64,000 nt of DNA from Haloarchaeobius sp. FL176 (lineage in GTDB: Archaea > Halobacteriota > Halobacteria > Halobacteriales > Natrialbaceae). This document shows positions 1 to 6,694 of the stretch, piece after piece. A model generated the notes under the pieces. That model was not told the origin of the DNA, ran no database searches, and worked only from the letters and a program-made list of their open reading frames with translations. The translations under genes and the position numbers were made by a program. How positions within the stretch are numbered: position 1 is the stretch's first letter; every line of letters starts with the position of its first letter. The stretch is taken from contig NZ_JANJYH010000001.1 of the NCBI RefSeq assembly GCF_024609245.1, positions 1-64,000 of the forward strand, read 5' to 3'.

Positions 1-119
1 TGCTGGCGACGTGGCGCCAGCAGGGACGCAATCCATACGAAGAGCTTCGTCGAGTCGTCAGCAGCAATGATATGATCTCACGGGCTCACGCTGTGCCGGC
101 TGTCGAGACCTCGGGGTAA
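1..119 (+). CDS. C-terminal end of a gene entering from the left (possibly a transposase)
   Basis: An open frame runs from the window edge to a TAA stop at 117-119. The 38 visible residues include the stretch TWRQQGRNPYEELRRVV. That style of tail, a basic W-x-x-Q-G-x-N-P-Y segment followed by a short variable end, recalls C-termini of some insertion-sequence transposases. I cannot assign a family from so few residues. The codon usage fits real coding DNA, and no other frame is open here. The position inside an accessory segment, far from any housekeeping gene, fits a mobile-element gene. The start and most of the protein lie outside the window. Confidence 0.45.
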   Translation, partial: LATWRQQGRNPYEELRRVVSSNDMISRAHAVPAVETSG

Positions 120-700
120 ACACATACCAACCTTCTTTCACTCTTAGAACCTCGCAGAGTTGCGACGCCCCTTCCAGTTGACAACGCATTCAACCCCGCG
201 TACGACTCTCTATACTATAGGGGGTCAGCCAGCCAACACCGCCAGCCCAAACAGTCAAATAACTAACCACCAATTCTAATCAACCACACGACACGAATTG
301 GTGGTCATGTTTCTTACAATTTGGGCGCGCGGTCCCAGCGAAATGACCCCCAATGTAGTAGCTGAATAGTTACAGTGTGGATAGGGAGGGCGCGGCGGCT
401 GCCGCGCTCGATTGTGTTCGGGCGACTGTTCGTCTGGATCGATGGTCTCGGTGTTCTGTGCTGTCGTGTGCACGTGTTAGCCGCGTGTGCTGGGTCAAGA
501 GACCGAGACACGTGTGTGGGTGTGAGCATTGAGTGGCGTGTGAGCGGTTTCTGAGCTGCTGCTTCGTGTTACTGTCGGGGAGCACTGGCGGCGTGTGAGT
601 GGTTGCTGTCGTTGACAGGGTCATTGGTGTCGGTCGTGACTGTGGCGACGTCGTCGTCTGCACCCCAGGCCGGGCTGGCGTGACACTGACCGTGGCTGCG
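120..700. other. Non-coding accessory DNA with strand-biased composition
   Basis: No convincing gene is seen. The first part (120-365) is unusually A+T rich for this genome and has a TATA-like stretch at about 211-219. From about 370 to 660 the plus strand is G+T rich and poor in A, with many GTG/TGTG runs, so the minus strand reads as CA-rich. All open frames here give low-complexity proteins with no family resemblance. The inverted repeat at 266-305 and the repeated boxes are listed separately. Confidence 0.5.
266..305. repeat. Perfect 11-bp inverted repeat
   Basis: ACCACCAATTC at 266-276 is matched by its exact reverse complement GAATTGGTGGT at 295-305, with an 18-nt spacer. It sits in A+T-rich non-coding DNA 147 bp beyond the stop of the gene entering from the left. 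It could be an insertion-sequence end, an operator or a hairpin; the sequence alone does not decide. Confidence 0.6.
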
Positions 701-990
701 GGCGGCGTGACACTGTCTCGAAGCCCAGCGGCGTCTGAGTGACCACCAACCCGCCACTTCTCAACGGAGGGTAAATCCCTCTATACCGGACACCATCTTT
801 GGACGAGATCGGCCGATATACAACCCTGGCAAACGGGATTTACGCGCTTAGATCGCATGCCAGGGTGGTATATCGCCTTAGCTACCCTGGTTCGTTTCAC
901 GTCGATTCCGCGCCTGATGTCCGATCGCGGGATTTTGCATTGATTCTCGTAACGGTTCCTCGGGAGTCGTTGAGCTGCACGGCGTGTGAG
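535..990 (+). repeat. Dispersed GGCGTGTGAG boxes (four copies)
   Basis: GGCGTGTGAG is exact at 535-544, 590-599 and 981-990, and occurs with one mismatch (GGCGTCTGAG) at 730-739. The last two copies lie 37 and 46 nt ahead of the paired hairpin units at 766 and 1027, so the box looks like part of the repeated unit. Confidence 0.55.
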
Positions 991-1009
991 CGAAGTCACA
1001 GTGACACTG
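680..1009 (+). repeat. GTGACACTG boxes
   Basis: The 9-mer GTGACACTG is present at 680-688, 707-715 and 1001-1009. Two more copies lie inside the following gene at 1417-1425 and 2140-2148. The copy at 1001 is part of CAGTGACACTG, an odd-length palindrome (999-1009). Five copies on one strand in 1.5 kb is far above chance for a 9-mer. Confidence 0.5.
766..890 (+). repeat. Structured unit A (two stem-loops plus third arm)
   Basis: Hairpin 1 is GAGGG-TAAAT-CCCTC (767-781). A conserved 33-nt block follows (790-822; 27 of 33 positions match unit B). Hairpin 2 has arms ACCCTGGCA (823-831) and TGCCAGGGT (858-866). It is extended by CGATATAC (814-821) pairing with GTATATCG (868-875). Its loop holds TTTACGCGCTTA (839-850). 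The arm word ACCCTGG recurs at 884-890, so the right arm could pair either upstream or downstream. Unit B repeats this layout 268 bp later with compensating changes in the stems. The function is unknown; a replication origin, recombination site or RNA are all possible. Confidence 0.65.
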
Positions 1010-1026
1010 AACGTCTCAGACTCTTG

Positions 1027-1160
1027 GGAGGTAAATCCTCCACCCACCCTACATCTAACACCCTCTTCGGACGAAAACGGCCGGTATAGACCCGCGCCAA
1101 ACCAGCTTTACGCTCTTAAGTTGCTTGGCGCGGCTTCTAAAGCGCTTAGAACCCGCGCCA
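1027..1160 (+). repeat. Structured unit B (covarying copy of unit A)
   Basis: Hairpin 1 is GGAGG-TAAAT-CCTCC (1027-1041). Two of its five base pairs differ from unit A by paired changes, and the loop is identical. The shared block is at 1058-1090. Hairpin 2 has arms CCGCGCCAA (1092-1100) and TTGGCGCGG (1125-1133), a perfect 9-bp stem unrelated in sequence to the unit A stem. Its loop holds TTTACGCTCTTA (1107-1118). The arm word ACCCGCGCCA occurs at 1090-1099 and again at 1151-1160, giving the same arm, anti-arm, arm layout. The outer stem extension is weaker than in unit A. Confidence 0.65.
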
Positions 1161-1203
1161 CGATTAAACAACTCAACGGTTTGAGATGGGGTGGTGAAAC
1201 GGG

Positions 1204-1347
1204 TTCTGCGTGGGGTTTCTGCACCCCCAGTTTCGTTTCTGCGCGGTATTCTGCGAGGGTGTTTGATTTCCGCGGGGGTGTTCTGCGAGTGGTTTTCAGA
1301 CGCGCCCGCGGAATACCCCGCGAAAGCTTATACCGCCACGCGCAGAA
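1204..1347 (+). promoter_or_regulatory. TTCTGCG box cluster and promoter of the recombinase-like gene
   Basis: TTCTGCG occurs at 1204-1210, 1237-1243, 1249-1255 and 1281-1287, with a variant TTCTGCA at 1217-1223. An inverted copy (CGCAGAA) lies at 1341-1347. A TATA-like CTTATAC at about 1328-1334 sits roughly 30 nt before the ATG at 1365, as expected for a short-leader or leaderless transcript. The inverted box lies between TATA and start, where a bound protein would block transcription. This fits an autoregulatory operator or a replication iteron cluster. Confidence 0.5.
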
Positions 1348-1364
1348 CCTCTAACCGAAGAATC

Positions 1365-2156
1365 ATGCCACAAGCAGATATCACAGCGTTCGACACTGAC
1401 GACGGTGACGGGGAGGGTGACACTGCGGGTGAGACCTTCGTCGCAGTCGTGACTGGGGCGACGTGGAGTGAGGTGGACGATTCGCTCCGCCAGGTCCTCG
1501 CAGCAACTCGCGTGATTGCGGACAGTGGGCTTGGTGCAGCGGAGCGTGACAAGTTTGTCAGGCGTGTTGTCAATCAAGAGGTGGACATCCCTGCATTGGT
1601 TCGCGGCGAGAACAACGGGCGTGTCGGTGTTGGCCGGTCAGCAGATAACGCCAAGATCGCCGGGGCAGTCGGGTACGTTACCAGTCACGACATCCCGCAC
1701 TTCTTCGTTAACAACCTCGTCACTCTCGGTGAGTCACCGGGTGAGATTGCTGACCGGGTCAGGGAGTTGGTCGATGCTGGTGTTGAAGTGCATGTCGTCT
1801 CGCAAGGGTTCGACATCACTGAGGATAACGTTGACGCGGTACTGGGGGTGCTGGACGGGCTCGATGCCGCCGGACTGGAACTGCAGCGGCGATCGGATGT
1901 CCGTGACGTCCAGCGCTGGTTGCCTGAGACCGCGCAAGCTGGACGGCCGCCACTCGGGTATGAGAAGGTCGATGGTGAACTGGTTCCGGGTCCAAACATC
2001 GAGGACGTCCGCGCGGTGATCTCGATGCGACTGCATGAGGACATCAACAAGCGGCAGGCTGCGGACCGTCTCGGTGTGTCACCGCGGACGATCACTCGTG
2101 CTGAGGAGAATGCTGATCGGTACGGGCTTGAAGGGGAGGGTGACACTGAGGAGTGA
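1365..2156 (+). CDS. Serine-recombinase-like protein, apparently without catalytic residues
   Basis: The protein has 263 residues. Its second half follows the layout of serine recombinases: a helix region (about 120-165) matching the segment after the DRLGR motif, then GRPPLGYEKVDGELVPGP (about 190-210), then an HTH-like stretch, RQAADRLGVSPRTITRAEE. The N-terminus lacks the usual Y-x-R-V-S motif; the matching place reads VAVVTGATWSE. NNLVTLG stands where D-R-L-G-R is expected. I infer a DNA-binding protein that has lost strand-exchange chemistry. The start at 1365 was chosen over upstream in-frame starts because the TATA-like box is about 30 nt ahead and the upstream frame runs through the repeat cluster. 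It converges on the integrase 41 bp away. Confidence 0.6.
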   Translation: MPQADITAFDTDDGDGEGDTAGETFVAVVTGATWSEVDDSLRQVLAATRVIADSGLGAAERDKFVRRVVNQEVDIPALVRGENNGRVGVGRSADNAKIAGAVGYVTSHDIPHFFVNNLVTLGESPGEIADRVRELVDAGVEVHVVSQGFDITEDNVDAVLGVLDGLDAAGLELQRRSDVRDVQRWLPETAQAGRPPLGYEKVDGELVPGPNIEDVRAVISMRLHEDINKRQAADRLGVSPRTITRAEENADRYGLEGEGDTEE

Positions 2157-2197
2157 CGTGGGCGGGTCCGGGGGTGCCTGCCTCTCTCCCGCGGTGC

Positions 2198-3220
2198 TCA
2201 GAAGTTCTCTAACGCGTCTCTACGGTCTTCCACTGGAACCTGATCGTACTTCATCGTCGTTTTCGCCGACTTGTGCCGTAACTGGTCCTTCGTCGCTTTC
2301 AAATCCCGCTCTGCAGTCATCAGGGTGCCAACACTGTGTCGAACGGCGTACCACGTCAGACTTCGTCCGCCTGAGTCGATTCCTGCATCGTCGCACAGTC
2401 TGGACAGTAACCGGGAGAGTGACCGGGACCCGTACGCAGTTGCTTCTCTGGTTAACCAGAGTTCGTCACGATCGTCGTACATCGAGTCGTCGCTGCGTTC
2501 CTGCAGCCAGTGTTCGAGCGCGGTCGCCGTTCGACTCGTTAGACTGACGCGCCAGTTATCGACGTTCTTCGATGAGTCTTCGCGCGGGATTCTGAGTAGC
2601 ATGTTCTGCGTATCAACCCACGCAGGTCGCGCTCGCGCGACTTCTACGGGTCGTAACCCGGCATCGAGGCTTGTGAGAACGATTGATGCGACGCGCCACC
2701 CGTCGCCCGTTTCGAGGGCTTCCTCGCGCACCAGGCGTCGCTCACGCCGGGTCAGGTAGTCACGCGGAGCATCGCCCCCGCCGGAACGGAATCGTTGTTC
2801 TCGGTCCCACTCGGCGACGTGAGACGTCCCTGATGCCCATCGGTAGTACCGCATCAAGGCCTCCTCCGTCTTGCCCTTCGTCGCGTTCGTGATGTCACGG
2901 TATGCGACGACGTCGTCCATGTACTCCGTCGCCTGCTCGGGTCGTGGCGGGACGGTGTATCGACCGTCTTCACCCCATGTCCATCGATCGAACCGGGCGG
3001 TCTTGTACGCGGTCTCGTACACGGTGTAATCTGAGTACCCTTCGCGCTTACCCGGGTTCTTCCCCTTCGACCGTAGCCATTCGATGAACTCGGCGCGGTG
3101 CTCGCGGTAGTCCACGAGCTGCTTATCGTTCAGTGCGTCACGGTTCGGTTCCGGGACTAATCGGATCTTCCGCCCGGACTCGATTCGAATGTCACAGCGT
3201 TCGTTTTGCTTGGCTGTCAT
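2198..3220 (-). CDS. Tyrosine recombinase (integrase) of a tRNA-targeting element
   Basis: This 340-residue site-specific integrase would insert the element at the neighbouring tRNA-Leu. Visible active-site residues are Arg190 (DAGLRPVEVARA), Lys218 (SSKN), the Y-x-x-R box at 291-294 (WYAVRHSVG) and the nucleophile Tyr325 (TTMKYDQV). Y-x-x-R in place of the usual H-x-x-R is a feature I associate with the SNJ2-type integrases of haloarchaeal pleolipoviruses and plasmids. The N-terminal 130 residues look like a core-binding domain. An alternative start lies at 3244. The 3' end of the tRNA is only 45 bp upstream, the classic arrangement for an integrated element. Confidence 0.85.
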   Translation of the reverse strand: MTAKQNERCDIRIESGRKIRLVPEPNRDALNDKQLVDYREHRAEFIEWLRSKGKNPGKREGYSDYTVYETAYKTARFDRWTWGEDGRYTVPPRPEQATEYMDDVVAYRDITNATKGKTEEALMRYYRWASGTSHVAEWDREQRFRSGGGDAPRDYLTRRERRLVREEALETGDGWRVASIVLTSLDAGLRPVEVARARPAWVDTQNMLLRIPREDSSKNVDNWRVSLTSRTATALEHWLQERSDDSMYDDRDELWLTREATAYGSRSLSRLLSRLCDDAGIDSGGRSLTWYAVRHSVGTLMTAERDLKATKDQLRHKSAKTTMKYDQVPVEDRRDALENF

Positions 3221-3241
3221 GCTTGTGTGCACAAGCAAAAC
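3203..3241. promoter_or_regulatory. Nested palindromes at the integrase start
   Basis: The inner palindrome is GCTTGTG (3221-3227) and CACAAGC (3230-3236) around a TG centre. An outer pair, GTTTTGCTT (3203-3211) and AAGCAAAAC (3233-3241), overlaps it. They lie between the tRNA 3' end and the integrase and run into its first codons. They suit an operator or an arm-type integrase binding site. Confidence 0.5.
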
Positions 3242-3264
3242 CACGGGACTGCGTGAGGATTGAG

Positions 3265-3348
3265 TGCGCGGGAGGAGATTTGAACTCCTGGACCCCTACG
3301 GGACAGCGTCCTAAGCGCTGCGCCGTTTCCTGGCTTGGCTACCCGCGC
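3265..3348 (-). tRNA. tRNA-Leu (UAG anticodon)
   Basis: The acceptor stem GCGCGGG/CCCGCGC closes with discriminator A. The anticodon stem CAGCG/CGCTG encloses the loop CTTAGGA, so the anticodon is UAG (reads CUA). The long variable arm (TCCCGTAGGGG) is typical of tRNA-Leu. The length is 84 nt, without an intron or encoded CCA. The integrase gene begins just beyond its 3' end, so this tRNA is the probable attachment target and has been kept intact. Confidence 0.93.
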
Positions 3349-3408
3349 TCAGCCCGAATTTCACCCGAAGGCTGTAAGAACCTGTCGGGTTCAGACGGCA
3401 GGCGATTT

Positions 3409-3744
3409 ATGTACGAGAACGCGCTACGACCGGGCATGTACAGCGCACGGGACCAGGTCGAGAACGAGGAGTGGCTGGCCGAGATGGAGGTCGCCGCCGA
3501 CCGACTCGACCTGAGCGCCGACGCACGCTCGTACGCGGTGGACATGTTCCTCTCCTCGGTACCGGAGTCGGACCGCTCGAAAGGGCCGGCGATGGCGGCG
3601 AGCCTTTACGCCGGCGCGCTGGTGGCGAGCGAGGGGCGCAGCCAGACCGAGGTGGCCGAGGCTGCGGGCGTTTCACGGCTGTCGATTCAGCAACGGTGGA
3701 AGGACGTCCTCGAGTCGGCCGGATTGCAGCCGCCCAGCTGGTGA
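3409..3744 (+). CDS. Short TFB-like cyclin-fold protein
   Basis: The 111-residue protein resembles a single cyclin repeat of transcription initiation factor IIB. Helical segments are followed by the recognition region SQTEVAEAAGVSRLSIQQRWKDV (about 80-102), similar to the C-terminal TFB repeat that contacts DNA. It has no zinc ribbon and only one repeat, so it cannot be a full TFB. Such solo proteins are common in haloarchaea, usually named transcription initiation factor IIB family; their role is unclear. The ATG at 3409 was chosen because the upstream frame runs into the tRNA. Its stop is almost back to back with convergent coaD. Confidence 0.7.
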   Translation: MYENALRPGMYSARDQVENEEWLAEMEVAADRLDLSADARSYAVDMFLSSVPESDRSKGPAMAASLYAGALVASEGRSQTEVAEAAGVSRLSIQQRWKDVLESAGLQPPSW

Positions 3745-3745
3745 G

Positions 3746-4234
3746 CTACCGGGTGGCGTCGCGGCCGTCGCGCTCGGGCGTGAGGTTGCCGTGTTCGTCG
3801 ATCTCGCCCTCGACGATGCGGGTGCTCGAGATGACCGCGCCGTCCTCGGCGTAGACGTGGTCGACGACCTCCACGGTGAGTGGCTCGTGGCCGCGTTCGC
3901 GCCTGACCTCGTTGACCAGCTCGCCGCCGTCGCGTGTCTCGGGCGAGACCACGAGGTAGTCGAACTGTGGTTCCGTAGCGATACCTGTCGGTTCGGTCAG
4001 CTCGCGCACCTCGAACTCGCGGTCGTGCTCCGCGGCGAGTTCGGTCAACTCCCGTTCGAGGGCCGCGGCTCGTTCGTCGTAGGGCCTGACGTATCGGTCG
4101 ACGTTCCGGGTCTTCGGTGCGAGCTCGTCGCTCGTCAGGCCGACCGTCACGTCGCCGAGTTCGAACGCTCGCTCGAAGAGTGCACGGTGTCCATCGTGCA
4201 CCGGGTCGAACGTCCCGCCCAGCGCGACTTCCAT
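3746..4234 (-). CDS. coaD: Phosphopantetheine adenylyltransferase, archaeal type
   Basis: This enzyme makes dephospho-CoA from 4'-phosphopantetheine and ATP, the fourth step of CoA synthesis. The 162-residue protein begins with the nucleotidyltransferase signature GGTFDPVHDGH (residues 6-16, with the H-x-G-H motif at 13-16) and carries the ISSTRI motif near residue 138 that binds the ATP phosphates. Length and motifs fit the archaeal PPAT family. It is the last of five minus-strand genes (nop5-flpA-gshA-regulator-coaD) with gaps of about 50-65 bp. Confidence 0.9.
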   Translation of the reverse strand: MEVALGGTFDPVHDGHRALFERAFELGDVTVGLTSDELAPKTRNVDRYVRPYDERAAALERELTELAAEHDREFEVRELTEPTGIATEPQFDYLVVSPETRDGGELVNEVRRERGHEPLTVEVVDHVYAEDGAVISSTRIVEGEIDEHGNLTPERDGRDATR

Positions 4235-4298
4235 GCACGGCCAAAAGCCTGCCCGTGCAATAAAAGAGTCGAAAGCGTGGGTCGTCCGTCGGCGAGCG

Positions 4299-4847
4299 CT
4301 ACTCCGATGTGGGCTGGCCGTCGTCTGCCGTGGAACCCTCGTCGGCGTCGTCCTCGTCCGCGTCGGAGACCTCCTCGACGGTTATCGTGACCGGCTCGGC
4401 AGTGCTGTCTTCGGTCCGGCGCTCGCCATCGAGCACCTTGTCGAGGTTGAAGACGGTGTTCAGTTCCTCCTGTACCTGTCCGACGACACCGCCGACGAGC
4501 TCGCTCGGCGCGATGGCCGTGTACTCGTAGGGGTTGTTGCCCGCGCCGGCGCTCTCGCGCTTCTCGCGGTGAACCTTCTCCTCGTCGTGCAGTTCGGCGA
4601 GTGCCTCCCGGACGGTGGAGGGATACAGGCCCGTCCCCTGGGCGATCTCCTCGCTCGTACTGCCTGGACGCTTCTGGAGGTAGACGTAGATCTTCGCGCG
4701 GGTCTCGGTGTCGAGTACCCACGAGAGGAGGTCGACGAGGCCCTGGTCGAACCCTTCGACGGCCCTGTCTCGTCTCGACCGGTCGTCGAAGTCCTCGAAC
4801 TCGTCGTCGGTCACGTGCTCGTCGTGGTCTGTATCGTCAGAAGACAT
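4299..4847 (-). CDS. Winged-helix transcriptional regulator
   Basis: The 182-residue protein has an acidic N-terminus (1-30), a winged-helix domain (about 35-120) with TSEEIAQGTGLYPSTVREAL as the recognition region, and a highly acidic tail after 150. The wHTH resembles ArsR/TrmB-like archaeal regulators. There is no ligand domain, so the signal is unknown. It lies between gshA and coaD in an apparent operon. The start at 4847 gives the expected acidic N-terminus; a longer frame reaches into gshA and is less plausible. Confidence 0.7.
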   Translation of the reverse strand: MSSDDTDHDEHVTDDEFEDFDDRSRRDRAVEGFDQGLVDLLSWVLDTETRAKIYVYLQKRPGSTSEEIAQGTGLYPSTVREALAELHDEEKVHREKRESAGAGNNPYEYTAIAPSELVGGVVGQVQEELNTVFNLDKVLDGERRTEDSTAEPVTITVEEVSDADEDDADEGSTADDGQPTSE

Positions 4848-4894
4848 GTCCTCTACAGGAGGACACAAGCCTCGGAGTGGTAAAAACCCATTGC

Positions 4895-5980
4895 TCACAG
4901 CAGGAGGTCCCGACAGAGCGCGTCGAGGCCCTCCGATTCGAGGATGCGCCGCTGCCTGGTGGCTCCACTGTCGGCGTCGTACACGTCGCGGATGCCCGAG
5001 ACGCCGAGTCGGTCGCACTCGCGGTCGACGACCTCGCCGAGGTCGACGGTGCCGCTTCCCTCGCGCTCGATGAACGAGGCGGCGTGGCCGTAGCGGAGCG
5101 CTCGCCACTTGTTCTCGTCGAGCACCTCGCGGCGCATGCAGCCGTCCGTGCCGTCGGGGGTCGCCAGGTCCTCGTAGCGCTCGGAGAGGTCGGTGACGAG
5201 TGCCTGGGTGTACTCGAGGAACGCGAGGACGACGTCGGCGTCGGCCTGTGCGTCCGGCGCTCGCACCTCGACGGTCCCGTGACCTGAGTGGGGCCGCACG
5301 TCGTGCCAGAGCTCGCCGCGGTCGTTAATCGAACCGCTGTCTATCATCCGGTTCTCGAAGCGCTGGTACGATTCGTAGTCCGCAAACGCGGTGGGCATCC
5401 CCGTGTTGGGCAGGCCTTCGAAGATCTTCGCGCGGGCCGAGGCGAGACCGGTGTCGTAGCCGTTCCAGTACGGCGAGTTCGCCGAGAGGGCGAGCATCAC
5501 CGGGAGGTGCCAGCGCAGTCGGTTCGCTACCCAGACTGCTTTGTCGGGGTCGTCCACGCCGACGTGGACGTGCAGCCCGGCGGTCGTGTTTCGGTGCTGT
5601 GGGTACTGGATGCGTTCGAGCTGTGCGCGGTAGCGGTCCTTCTCTGCGTGTTCGAGCTCGCGCCACCGGGCGGCCGGATGCAGCCCCGCGGCCGCGACCC
5701 CGAAGTCGTGGTCGGCGGCGTACTCGACGAGCGCCTCCCGGACGGCGCGGACGTTCGCTCTCGCCTCCGCGAGATCCGCCGACTTCGGTGTCTGCGTCTC
5801 GATGACGGTCTTGAACAGCTCGTGGTCGAGTCGGTCGTCCAGTAGCTCCGGTCGCTCGCCCTCGTAGACCAGTTCGTCACTGCCAGAGACGGGGGAGCCC
5901 GCCTCGTCGACGACGAAGAACTCCTCTTCGACCCCGAGCGTCCCCTGCTCGGTGAACGCGTCGGGTGACCCTCGCTCCAT
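4895..5980 (-). CDS. gshA: Glutamate-cysteine ligase (gamma-glutamylcysteine synthetase)
   Basis: The enzyme joins glutamate and cysteine with ATP. Haloarchaea use gamma-glutamylcysteine as their main low-molecular-weight thiol. The 361-residue protein shows GCS2-family features: [12 protein letters not shown] at 14-25, the metal/substrate region around [13 protein letters not shown] (about 150-162), and [11 protein letters not shown] near 235. Its length fits the family. It is 51 bp downstream of flpA and 47 bp upstream of the winged-helix gene. A second, larger GCS2-family gene lies at 40148. Confidence 0.88.
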   Translation of the reverse strand: MERGSPDAFTEQGTLGVEEEFFVVDEAGSPVSGSDELVYEGERPELLDDRLDHELFKTVIETQTPKSADLAEARANVRAVREALVEYAADHDFGVAAAGLHPAARWRELEHAEKDRYRAQLERIQYPQHRNTTAGLHVHVGVDDPDKAVWVANRLRWHLPVMLALSANSPYWNGYDTGLASARAKIFEGLPNTGMPTAFADYESYQRFENRMIDSGSINDRGELWHDVRPHSGHGTVEVRAPDAQADADVVLAFLEYTQALVTDLSERYEDLATPDGTDGCMRREVLDENKWRALRYGHAASFIEREGSGTVDLGEVVDRECDRLGVSGIRDVYDADSGATRQRRILESEGLDALCRDLLL

Positions 5981-6031
5981 CGGACATCTCTTCGAGGGGG
6001 CGCCTCAAAAGGCGTGCGGAGTCGGGCAGCT

Positions 6032-6694
6032 TCACCGCGGACGCGCGACGACGGCGAGGTGATCCTCGTGGAGCGGGTCCATCCGCTCCGTGGTGACGAC
6101 CTCGTACTCGGTCTCGATGGTGTCGACGACGTGGCCGAACGTGACCTCGGTGGGGCCAGTCACGTCCTCGCTCCGTGCCTTGATGGTGGCGACGAGCCAG
6201 CCGTCGTCCGCGAGGAACTGCCGGTTCCGGCAGGCGACCTCGCCCTGCCCCCGTGTCGCCACGTCCTGGAACAGCACGTCGACACCCGACTCGACGACGT
6301 GGGCGTAGGTCTCCGGCTTGCGGGCGTCCTTCAGCAGCGGGAACAGGTTCGGTCGGCTCTCGGCGGCTCGCACGAGGTCCCGTGCCGGTCGGGGCGCGAA
6401 CTCGACGGCGTAGGTCGGGCCGGCGAAGTCGGCGACGTGGCTCACCGTCGTCCCGCTCGCCGCACCGAGGTAGAGGACGGTGTCGCCGCCGGCGAACCCG
6501 GTCTCGACTCCACGCCCGAGCATCGCCCCGAGCTTCGAGCGGCCGGGGTCCCACGCCCGCCAGCCGTCCTGTACGGGCTCGCCGTACACCGGCTCGCCGC
6601 GGGTCGCGAGCCGCTGGTCGCCGTCGAACGTTCTGGGCTCGACGCCGTCCGGGAGGTGACTGTCGCCGCCGTCGGCGAGTGGCGTCGCGGTCAT
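6032..6694 (-). CDS. flpA: Fibrillarin-like rRNA/tRNA 2'-O-methyltransferase
   Basis: This is the catalytic subunit of the archaeal box C/D RNP, methylating ribose 2'-OH groups of rRNA and tRNA under guide RNA control. The 220-residue protein carries the SAM-binding segment VLYLGAASGTTVSHVADF (about 73-90), the VLFQDVATRGQ segment, and the fibrillarin block WLVATIKARSEDVT (about 160). Its ATG overlaps the nop5 stop in an ATGA junction, so the two RNP proteins are co-translated. tRNA-Trp at 18259, with an intron of the guide-bearing type, is a likely substrate. Confidence 0.92.
   Translation of the reverse strand: MTATPLADGGDSHLPDGVEPRTFDGDQRLATRGEPVYGEPVQDGWRAWDPGRSKLGAMLGRGVETGFAGGDTVLYLGAASGTTVSHVADFAGPTYAVEFAPRPARDLVRAAESRPNLFPLLKDARKPETYAHVVESGVDVLFQDVATRGQGEVACRNRQFLADDGWLVATIKARSEDVTGPTEVTFGHVVDTIETEYEVVTTERMDPLHEDHLAVVARPR

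Noticed and set aside
1-22. Perfect 8-bp stem TGCTGGCG/CGCCAGCA at the left edge
   Set aside because: It lies inside the open frame that ends at 117-119, so coding sequence explains it well enough.
276-663. Several small minus-strand frames
   Set aside because: They encode Thr/His/Arg-rich low-complexity strings caused by the GT-biased composition, with no promoter or family support.
1191-1364. Upstream in-frame extension of the recombinase-like gene
   Set aside because: The extra N-terminus would run through the TTCTGCG cluster and the TATA-like box and has no protein-like character.
1-3264. Second attachment site matching the tRNA-Leu 3' end
   Set aside because: No copy of the acceptor/T-arm sequence was found to the left in the window; it must lie outside if the element is intact.
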